A program made the translations under genes and the position numbers. A model generated the notes under the pieces. That model worked only from the letters and a program-made list of their open reading frames with translations, was not told where the DNA came from and searched no databases. 64,000 nt of DNA from Ryuthela nishihirai (taxonomy: Eukaryota; Arthropoda; Arachnida; Araneae; Heptathelidae): positions 620,001 to 684,000 of the forward strand of contig JAWZYU010000121.1 in NCBI GenBank assembly GCA_038380435.1, written 5' to 3'. The number at the start of each line of letters is the position of its first letter. The first letter of the stretch is position 1. This document shows, in pieces, positions 54,968 to 64,000 of this stretch.

Positions 54968-57734
54968 CATCATCATCATCATCCTCAAGCAGCCATGGGC
55001 TACGGAGGTCCAACCAGACCGTGCAATTTACTTCTCCAAGCAAGTCTATCCTGAGCTACATCTACTGCATCTGGCCACTGCACACCAATTCTAACAAGGT
55101 CCTGTTTGACATTGTCTGCCCACCGCATCCTAGGTCTCCCCTTTTTTCTAAGGCCTTTAGGCACACTGCTCATAACCCTATTCGTCAATCTATAATTATT
55201 CATACGGGCAACATGGCCAAACCAACGGAGTCTCTCTCTGCACAATATGCTGCTTAAAGGAGGTTGCAAACTCCTTTGCCTAACCTCATCATTAGTTACA
55301 AAGTTGAACCACCTAATGCCCAAGATACTGCGTAAGCATCTGGAATCAAAAGCATCTAGTTTCCTGTTATCTTGTTTACAAAGTGTCCAAGTTTCACTAC
55401 CATAACTAACCCTAGAAAGAACCAAACTATTATACAGTCTAATTTTAGTCTTTAGGTGTATACGCCTATTTCTCCACACTCTCCATAGATTTTTAAAAGT
55501 CCCGGCAGCAATCCCTATTCGTCTGTTAATCTCATGCCGCACATCACCATTTTCTGTTACATAGCTCCCAAGATAATTAAACTGTGACACCTGCTCAAGA
55601 CTGCAACCATTCAGATTAAATGAATCACAGCCTGCCTGACCAATTTTCATCACTTTAGTTTTCTCTCAGTTTATATCCAAACCTACTCTACTACCAGTCT
55701 CATCAACAGCTCGAATGAAAGAGTTCATTTCATCAACATCATTTGCCAAAAGGGCTAAATCATCAGCATAATCTAAATCAGAAATTTTCGTATCTCCAGC
55801 CCATTTAAGGCCAAAATCTTTCCCTTGAAGTGAATTTCGCATAACATAATCAATAACCAAGCTAAAGAGAAAAGGAGACAAAATGCACCCTTGTCGAACA
55901 GCAGAAGTAATGCTAAACCAATTGCTACAAGCCTTACCAACTCTCACACACGACTCAGTGTTATTATAGAGAGCTTTCATTATGTTAACTAACTTGTCTG
56001 GTATACCATATGATCTCACAATCAACCACAAATTATGACGATCAACAGAGTCGAAAGCCTTTTTGAAATCAACAAAGCTAGCAACCAAAGGTTTCTGAAA
56101 CTCTAAACATTTCTCAAGAATCTGCCTAAGTGAAAATATCTGATCTACACATCCCCTACCACTTCTGAATCCACATTGCTCATCACGCAATTGACTGTCA
56201 ACCAGATTCTTAAAATCTATTAAGCACAATCATGGAAAGAACTTTACCTGGAACAGAGAGTAGGCTGATACCCCTATAGTTATCACAAGAACTGCGATCA
56301 CCTTTTTTGAAAATAGTGATAACAATAGCTCTGGTAAAATCCTCAGGAACCATGCCTTTATCATAAAAGATATTCAGAATTTCAGTCATCCAAGTGGTAA
56401 CCGAAACATTCCCAGCTGTAAGCATTTCGGTAGTAATTTCATCTACCCCTGGGGATTTATGTAGTTTAAGTTTAGAAACAGCCAAAATAACTTCAGATTG
56501 TGTTATAGGGCCAACATTAAAGCCACCAATGCATCCATAATCACTGCAAACAATGGGAGTAGAACCAACTACATTGTTTAGAACATCACTGAAATGCTCA
56601 GCCCACCTAGCCATGACAGAATCTTCCCCTTCTATAACCTTACCTTGTTTATCCTTCAATCCTTGTATGCCTGTCCGTTTTCTACCACATAAAACCTTAA
56701 CTATCTGGTACAGCTCTCTGCTGTTGTGCTGTCTAACTGCTTCCTCGGCTTTGTCAGCCAAACCATCAAGCCAAAGATTTTTATCAGCAGCTAACTGATC
56801 TTTTACACGTTTATTAAGTTCTCTGTAATGCTTTCTATTAGGACTAGTAGGGTATTGATTAAAGACATTCCTGCAGTTCTTTCTTTCCGAAATAAGCTCA
56901 AGTGCCTTATCACTCAGATAATTCTGTCTCTTCTGCTCCTTTTTTCCTAAAAGAGTACCGTTAGTGTCCAAAAAAGCCTGTTTAAAATTATCCCATTCTT
57001 CTTCAACTTCAGTAGTAAACAAACCATGACTGTCATAATGACTAAGTAACCTATCATGGTAAGCTTTGGCTATAACTGGATCTTTCAGAGCTTCAGTATT
57101 AAAAGTAAATTTTTTAACCCTAGCACACTTTTTAAGTTTAAGTTGCAACACACTTTTAACAAGGTAATGGTCAGAGCCAATTTCAGCTCCCCTATATGCC
57201 CTGGTATTCCTAACAGAACTAGCCCATTTGATGTTAATTAATATGTAATCAATCATATTCCTATGCAGCCCATCAGGTGAAACCCATGTGTACTTATGTA
57301 TGTCGCGGTGTTTGTAATAAGTATTATTTATTCTAAATCCATTGAGTTTACTTACCTGTAGGAGACGTTGCCCATTGCCATTGCAGCTACCAATACCAAA
57401 AGGGCCTATTACTCCTCCCCAAAGATCAGAGTCAGTACCAACTTTGGCATTGAAGTCACCAAGAACAAGGGTAATATCTCCTTTCTTGACAGAATTCAAA
57501 ATATCTTGAAGTTGTTCATAAAACCTATCCTTCTCATCGGCATCCTCAGTGGGGGCATAACAGCAGATAACATTCAAGTCTTTAAAGCTTGTCTGAAATT
57601 TTGCTGTAAGAAACCTTTCATTAATGCACTCATATCCTAGAAGAGCATCGCTAGCGTGTCTGCTGAGAAGCAGACCCACGCCTTGGTGATGCTTATTGTC
57701 GTCCCTCCCTGAAAAGAGAAATTTAAGATTATGC
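54968..57734 (-). mobile_element. LINE copy 1 (endonuclease + RT), inserted in copy 2
   Basis: Minus-strand order: endonuclease (about 57730-57100; 'FSGRDDNKHHQGVGLL', 'LGDFNAKVG', 'IGSDHYLV'), linker, reverse transcriptase (about 56500-55650; 'YRGISLLSVPGKV', 'EQCGFRSGRG', 'VDFKKAFDSVDRHN', 'DYADDLALL') and C-terminal domain to 'HGLVGPP' at 55000, with a (GAT)n-type tail at 54968-54985. It is truncated at the start of the endonuclease. Two breaks: TAA in 'NRF/KNLV' at 56210-56212 (one extra T) and a TGA at about 55663-55665. YADD is intact. An RTE-like family is my best guess. Confidence 0.85.
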
Positions 57735-60035
57735 CAATCTATAATTATCCATACAGGCAACATGGCCAAACCAGCGGAGTCTCTGCACAATATGATGCTT
57801 AAAGGAGGTTGCAGACTCCTTTGCCTAACCTCATCATTAGTTACAAAGTTGAACCACCTAATGCCCAAGATACCGCGTAAGCATCTGGAATCAAAAGCAT
57901 CTGGAATCAAAAGCTAGTTTCCTGTTATCTTGTTTACAAAGTGTCCAAGTTTCACTACCATAACTAACCCTAGAAAAAACCAAAACTATTATACAGTCTA
58001 ATTTTAGTCTTTAGGTGTATATGTCTATTTCTCCACACTCTCCATAGATTCTTAAAAGTCTCTGCAGCAATTCCTATTCGGCTGTTAATCTCATGCCGCA
58101 CATTACCAGGATCAGTTACATAGCTCCCAAGGTAATTAAATTGTGACACTTGCTCAAGACTGCAACCATTCAGATGAACTGAATCACAACATGCCTGACC
58201 AATTTTCATCACTTTAGTTTTCTCTCTGTTCATAACCAAACCTACTCTACTACCAGTTTCATCAACAGCTAGAATGAAAGATTTGTTCTCATCATCATTT
58301 GCCAAAAGGGCTAAATCATCAGCATAATCTAAATCAGAAATATTTGTATCTCCAGTCCATTTAAGACCAAAATCCTTCCCTTGAAGTGAATTTCGCATAA
58401 CGCAATCAATAACCAAACTAAAGAAAAAAGGAGACAACATGTACCCTTGTCGAACAGCAGAAGTAATGCGAAACCAATTGCTACAAGCCTTACCAATTCT
58501 CACACACGACTCAGTGTTATTATAGAGAGCTTTCATTATGTTAACTAACTTGTCTGGTATACCATATGATTGCACAATCAACCACAAATTATGACGATCA
58601 ACAGAGTCGGAAGTCTTTTTGAAATCAACAAAGCTAGCAACCAAAGTTTCTGAAATTCTAAGCATTTCTCAAGAATCTGCGTAGGTGAAAATATCTGATC
58701 CACACATCCCCTACCACTTCTGAATCCACATTGCTCATCACACAATTGACTGTCAACCAGATTCTTAAAATCTATTAAGCACAATCATGGAAAGAACTTT
58801 ACCTGGAACAGAGAGTAGGCTGATACCCCTATAGTTATCACAAGAACTGCGATCACCTTTTTTGAAAATTGGGATAACAATAGCTCTGGTAAAATCCTTA
58901 GGAACCATGCCTTTATCATAAAAGTTATTCAAAATTTCAGTCATCCAAGTGGCAAGCGAAACATTTCCAGCTCTAAGCATTTCTGTAATAATTTCATCTA
59001 CCCATGGGGATTTATGAAGTTTTAAGTTTAGAAATAGCCAAAATAACTTCAGATTGTGTTATAGGGCCAACAATGCATCTATCATCTTTGCAAACAATGG
59101 GAGTAGACTAACTACATTGTTTAGAACATAACTGAAATGCTCAGCTCACCTAGCCTTTACAGAATCCTCCCCTTCTACAACCTTACTTGTTTATCCTGCA
59201 ATCCTTGTATGCCTGTCCGTTTTCTACCACATAAAACATGAACTATCTGGTACAGCCCTCTGCTGTTGTGCTGCCTGCTTCCTCAGCTTTGTCAGCAAAG
59301 CCAAAGATTCTTATCAGTAGCTAACTGATCCTTTACACATTTATTATGCTCTCTGTAATCCTTTCTATTAGGACTAGTAAGATACTGATTACGGGCATTC
59401 CTACAGTTCCTTCTTTCTGAAATCTTCATCACTCAAATAATTCTGCCACCTCTGCTCCTTTTTTCCTAAAAGAGTACTACTGTTAGTTTCGAAAAAAAAT
59501 CTGTTTAAAATGGTCCCATTCTTCTTCAACTTCAGTAGAAAATAAACCATGACTGTCATAATGACTAAGTAACCTATCATGGTAAGCTTTAGCTATAACT
59601 TGGTCTTTCAGAGCTTCAGTATTAAAAGTAAATTTTTTAACCCTAGCACAACACTTTTTAAGTTTAAATTGCACGACACTTTTAACAAGCTAATGGTCAG
59701 ATCCAATTTCAGCTCCCCTATATGCCCTGGTATTTCTAACAGAACTAGCCCATTTGCTGTTAATTAATATGTAATCGATCATATTCTTATGCAGCCAATC
59801 AGGTGAAACCAATGTGTATTTATGTATGTCGTGGTGTTTGTAATATGTGTTAGTTATTCCGAAACCATCGAGTTTACTTACCTATAGGAGACGTTGTCCA
59901 TTGCAGCTATCAATACCAAAGGGGCCTATCATTCCTGCCCAAAGGTCAGAGTTAGTACCAACTTTGGCATTGAAGTCACCTAGAACAAGGGTAATATCTC
60001 CTTTCTTGACAGAATTCAAAATATCCCGAAGTTTA
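57735..60035 (-). mobile_element. LINE copy 2 (same family), 5' and middle part
   Basis: Minus-strand pieces of the same element: endonuclease (60035-59480, with shifts), linker, RT (58980-57970, including 'DYADDLALL' near 58320) and the start of the C-terminal domain (57910-57735). It ends where copy 1 begins. It is more decayed than copy 1, with at least five breaks, yet shares the TTT-TAA break at 58765-58767. The 5' end is missing beyond 60035. Confidence 0.83.
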
Positions 60036-61440
60036 CTGGGAGTTATGTTTATGTATCGAAATTAAGTATTGTTTATTGTCTTGTTCTTTTACATTTTCCT
60101 AAATCATAAATGTAGGTTCATTATCGTAATGACGATATAAAGTTTCATGGCAGATAACTAAGTTTTAGCTAATAGCGCCATCTGTTGTCTGGATGTGGAA
60201 CTCGTGACCTGTATCTGTGCCTACGTAATGGGAATACTTGCCGATTTCCGTGATTCTCCGTGTTAGCAATGCGCATTTGAGGGCAGCACCGTTCCACGGT
60301 AAGCTAGCTAGCCCACGCTAATGGTAAGTACATAGCGATCTGGTCGAAGTCATACGGTAAAGAATCGGACAAATGACTAATCAAATACAATAACTAGAAT
60401 CTTTCTCAGCGATACAAACGGGAATATTGATCCATAACGAAAAATATGTTTAAAAATAATCGTGTTACAAACGAAAATTATTATCTTTTAAAATCCGAAA
60501 ATTTCAAGTGTTTACCGAATAATATTATTTAACGGTAATATTTTAAACAACAAAATTAGATTTTTTTTTTCAATTACTCATGCCATCTTTACATTGCCGA
60601 CATATTGATGCAGCTAATGTCTTGCAGATCCAGTTTGGAATAGATTCGATAGAAACCGTTTCGCTTCTGCAAAACATCACACAATACTGCATCATCGTTC
60701 AGACTTCTAGTTAAAAAGAGCAGAAAGTAGACAGAATAGTAAATAATTACTTATGAACAAATCCGTATTAGAATCCAATTCTGAAGCAAACGAAACAGCG
60801 GATCGCCAGCGCCAAGTGGACGAAAATGTAACTAGCGGTGCTGTCGCTTCACGCCTTGAAATCGGCACGTATTCCTATTACGTAGGCACCGCCTGTATTT
60901 AATTCTATTACAGTTTAATTGGAAATGCCTATAACTTAAATTAAAGATATCGGAGATTTTTTGTGCACACTGCTTACAGGAAGTGTTTGATATATGTGAA
61001 GTTTTTCAGTGCAAAGTTGGATGTAAACATTTCTTTCATCCCAAGTGCATTGGAATTACTTATTCCAACTTTAGAAAACTTAATAATAAGAAGAAAAAGA
61101 ACGCAGGTGCACAGCATGTACCATGTCTTCAAAATCATTAACTTCAGTAACTGAACTGGATCAGAAACTGAGGAGATGTCTGGACATGGAAATACAGATG
61201 AATATCTTACGAAGGAAGCGAAAGATGAGTACATTTGGTTAAAGGAGGATGGCAACACTCTTGGTATTGAACTAAGAAACTTCATAACATAATATTAGAA
61301 GCACTATGAAGCAAGATAAAACAAATATTAATAATAACATGAAAGAAATTAAGGCTTCTTTACAGTTTAATAATAGTCAAATAGAATAATTTATGACATC
61401 TCTAAAAGAGTTAAGAACAAAAATCAAATAAATGAGGCAA
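60036..61440. other. Stretch with a distant inverted repeat, no gene
   Basis: About 60215-60248 ('gtgcctacgtaatgggaata') is matched in reverse at 60860-60892 ('tattcctattacgtaggcac'), 600 bp apart; the pair may bound a small non-autonomous element. 60963-61300 is AT-rich without a convincing frame. Confidence 0.45.
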
Positions 61441-62260
61441 GAAAATTTTGTTTTAGTGACTTGGGGTCGCTAAATGATGCTACTGACAATGAGTTAACTA
61501 ATGTAATAAATAACTTAGATAACAACAAAACAGTAGGTATTGATGGTATAACTATTAAAGTGATAAAACATTTCTGTAAATACCATATTCACATTTTGAC
61601 TTATCTAACAAATATCACAATTCAGAATGGGTTCTTTTATGATGATTTAAAGAAACTTTAGTTTACTCTAGTTATAAGTCAGGAGACAGAAATAAGATAA
61701 GCAACTACAGACCAATATCTCTGCTGTCAATATTTTCAAAACTGATTGAACAAATTGTTAAAAAGATAATTTTTGGCTTCTTTGAAAAGCAAAAATTTTT
61801 TTCGTGATTCTCAGTTTGGTTTTCGAGAAAACAGAAATATTCAACAAGCTATATTAGATATAACTAGAAAAATTGTAAAAAGTATTAATGAAGGCAAAAA
61901 TACACTAGTGTTTTTTCTTGATATTAAAAAGGCCTTCTATTGAATAAACTTTATAATATTGGCATAAGAGGTATTTGTCAAAAATGGTTCAAACGTTTTT
62001 TCAAAAATAGAAAACAAGCTGTCTATATTGAGCCAAAGATTAGTAATTATTTGACAATAAATGCTGGTGAACCGCAAGGCTCATTTTTAGGTCCTGTGAT
62101 GTTTTTAATTTATTTTAATGATTTCTGCAATCTTAATTTTAATGGATCACTTACTTGTTATGCAGATGTTGCAGCCATTGTATATTCAGCCAACAATATA
62201 GCCGAATTAAAATTTAGAGTTGAACATAATTTAATGCAAATTAATTACCATTAAATAAAT
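61440..62260 (+). pseudogene. Jockey/CR1-like reverse transcriptase fragment
   Basis: Plus-strand translation in three frames gives 'DNNKTVGIDGITIKVIKHF' (61515-61580), 'ISLLSIFSK'-like text (61710), 'SQFGFRENRNIQQAILDI' (61808-61862), 'DIKKAF' (61920), 'NAGEPQGSFLGPVMFLIYFN' (62060-62120) and 'LTCYADVAAIVY' (near 62150-62185). YADD has become YADV, so the catalytic site is lost, and several stops are present. Unlike the LINEs at 54.7-60 kb it carries the G-PQGS-LGP-LF-IY-ND style of jockey/CR1 RTs. Confidence 0.75.
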
Positions 62261-62317
62261 TATCCTTAAACTCCATTTAAATAAATTTTCCTTAATTATT
62301 CAAAAATATATCACTTT

Positions 62318-62565
62318 GCACATATGCTGCTCAAAGAAGTTTGCCGACTCCTTTGCCTCATCATTACTTAAAACGTTCAAACACCTGATGCCCAAGATAG
62401 TGCGTAAGCATCTAGAATCAAAAACAAAGTTTCTTGTTTACTAGCGTCCACGTTTCACTACCAAAGCTAACCCTAGGAAGAACCAAACTATTATACAGCC
62501 TACTTTTAGTCTTTAGGTGTATACGCCTATTTCTCCACACTCTCCATAGATTCTTAAAAGTCGCA
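62318..62565 (-). pseudogene. Fragment of the 54.7-60-kb LINE family
   Basis: 'atgctgctcaaagaagtttg', 'ctaaccctaggaagaaccaa' and 'ccacactctccatagattct' match the 3' RT part of copies 1 and 2 (55245-55500 and 57780-58055) in the same orientation, with small deletions. Confidence 0.85.
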
Positions 62566-62749
62566 CCAGTGAAAAATATAGAGTCAAAATTAAATAAATC
62601 TATTTACAAAAATTTTATCCTGAAACTCGATTTTGCAGACAACAGAGTGACAGTTCAACTAAGTGAAGAACTTGGCAAAATTTCTGTTTTTTTATAAGAA
62701 AATGTTTTTTTTTTTCGAAGTCATGCCATGAAATATTTTTTGTGCAAAA

Positions 62750-62810
62750 ACTGAGAGCACCTGACAAATAACTGGGAAGAATGGGTTCGAATCCCACTCA
62801 TCGACGAACT
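62750..62810 (+). other. tRNA-like 3' half
   Basis: 'GGGTTCGAATCCC' (62783-62795) is a perfect T-arm/B-box and 'actcatcgacg' resembles the 3' acceptor end of a Ser-type tRNA. The 5' acceptor strand and anticodon arm are missing, so this is a tRNA or SINE relic. Confidence 0.4.
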
Positions 62811-63189
62811 CATTTTCCCCAAAAAAAGTACTTCGTGGATTGAATGTCAACAGGTAATCTGTGAATTTAGTACTGGTTAAGTCATGAATCTACTTTTTTT
62901 TTTAAAAAAAGCTGATAAACAGAGTTGCATTTTAGCTTCTTCTCCAAGCGATGACTTTCGCATTTCTCCAACCAATAGCCAGCTTTCCTATCCAACGAAT
63001 AACCTTCCACCCAGACGCTAATAAATAATCATGTTAAAAATGTCACCTCAACAAAATGCTTTCTGGATTTAATATGGATATTTTGACTTTGTTTAATGGG
63101 CGCTCCACTGGATACAAAATACCACTCCAATTCAATATCTAAAAATCAAGAATTTCTCGTATCTCATCAGTGTTGTTACCACGGAAGTG
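62811..63189. other. Stretch without a gene
   Basis: Nothing recognised. Confidence 0.4.
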
Positions 63190-63405
63190 CAGTCGGTCAA
63201 AAAAGTATCCGAGTACTATGGTTGATTATAGAATTAAAATAATATATCTGGCAAGATATTTTTAGAAATTAGTGATCTGGCAACCTTCGTGAAATTCTGG
63301 AATCAACCATAGTGTTGCTACATCACTAATTTTTAAAAACATCGTTACCAGATATTTTTTTAATTCTGTAATCAACCATAGTGTTCGGATATTTTTGAGC
63401 TACTG
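63190..63405. mobile_element. Tc1-like palindromic MITE, 216 bp
   Basis: The two halves are largely complementary. The left end starts CAGTCGGTCAAAAAAGTATC and the right end, reversed, starts CAGTAGCTCAAAAATATCCG; both continue 'ACTATGGTTGATTA', and inner arms 'aaattagtgat' also pair. TA follows the right end (63406-63407) and TG, a likely mutated TA, precedes the left. This suits a Tc1/mariner non-autonomous element. Confidence 0.75.
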
Positions 63406-64000
63406 TACGCAGCACATTTCATTCTGGTTGTGCACCAGGGAATTTCTATTTTTTTCGTTCTTTTACAGGCGAGCTTTATTGAATACTCAGTCATAAAAAA
63501 GACATTATTTTTATTCATCAAACAGTATGAAAAAACTAAACATTTTTTTCAGATTAACAATTAAACTTCAGTTAAAAAATGAGACAAAAAATGTTAAATT
63601 TTTTTCTGCTGTAGTGGTAGCCACGCCAATAGGACGATGGAGTCAACATTCGTAATCTTTATCCAGATAACGAGCTAACCCAAATTCACTAAAACAGATT
63701 AAGGTTTCTTCATCTTCGTGTACTGGATAATAAGACCAACCCTTTAAAGTTTTGTAGCATACAACACATACTGTTTTCATGAAATACAATTTCTCAAAAA
63801 TACCTTCTTATCTTCAATAAGACGCTCTTTTAAGGGCACTCCTGTCCTAGACAACTTTTTGTAGGGTTATCCTGACTTGGTTTAGTCCAGGGGGGTTGTT
63901 CCCAAAATTGTTGTGGGTGGGGGAGGGAATGACATAACAATGGGGTTGCAGTGATAGGAGGAAAATTTTATTTTCGAGAATGAAATTACTGTTAACAAGG
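63406..64000. other. Stretch without a gene to window end
   Basis: AT-rich with G-rich patches near 63890-63940; no coding region recognised. Confidence 0.4.

Noticed and set aside
54752..55257. Plus-strand frames of 67-100 codons
   Set aside because: Antisense of the LINE C-terminal domain on the minus strand.

Overview
The window is AT-rich animal nuclear DNA. Multi-exon genes with GT..AG introns, tRNA-derived SINEs, decayed non-LTR retrotransposons, Tc1/mariner relics and a THAP/P-type DNA transposon point to an arthropod. A spider or other chelicerate is my guess from the general look of the repeats, not from any diagnostic gene. There are no bacterial-type operons, no CRISPR array and no convincing stand-alone tRNA or rRNA gene.

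The host gene is on the minus strand. Seven coding exons between 26268 and 10581 splice in frame to a 295-residue AGC-type Ser/Thr kinase resembling the N-terminal domain of MSK/RSK/S6 kinases. The catalytic Lys, HRD and DFG are present. The activation-loop Thr is replaced by Gly, the Gly-rich loop looks two residues short, and the C-terminal AGC tail is absent. A diverged second copy of the last exon lies 1.6 kb downstream (8883-8960) with its own AATAAA. The introns hold SINEs, a mariner relic and a ~250-bp repeat family. About 130 bp upstream of the start codon begins an array of four ~220-bp tandem repeats.

The best find is a 10,255-bp P-superfamily DNA transposon (27266-37520), inserted in the last unit of that array. 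It has 33-bp terminal inverted repeats (32/33 matching), a perfect 8-bp target-site duplication (TGGTTTGA), a perfect 12-bp subterminal inverted repeat, and an 881-codon transposase frame with a recognisable D-D-E triad. The N-terminal THAP zinc finger is split from that frame by a one-base shift. Five SINE copies and an internal inverted repeat sit in its non-coding 3' half and none in the coding half. A decayed right end of a related element lies at 43.26-44.72 kb.

The rest is repeat-rich. 0-5.9 kb: two inverted fragments of one RNase H-bearing LINE and a ~33-bp minisatellite. 7.0-7.4 kb: a Tc1-like relic. 9.5 kb: a GC-rich 55-bp minisatellite. 38-43 kb: SINE clusters, a 36-bp minisatellite and a possible Helitron end. 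48.1-50.6 kb: a decayed array of roughly 28 C2H2 zinc fingers on the minus strand. 51.6-54.7 kb: more of the ~250-bp family. 54.8-60.0 kb: one LINE inserted in another of the same family, both with the same one-base shift. 61.4-62.3 kb: a jockey/CR1-like fragment. 63.2 kb: a 216-bp Tc1-like MITE. Near-perfect hairpins recur through the window and look like local inverted duplications.

All calls come from reading the sequence by eye; no database search was possible.
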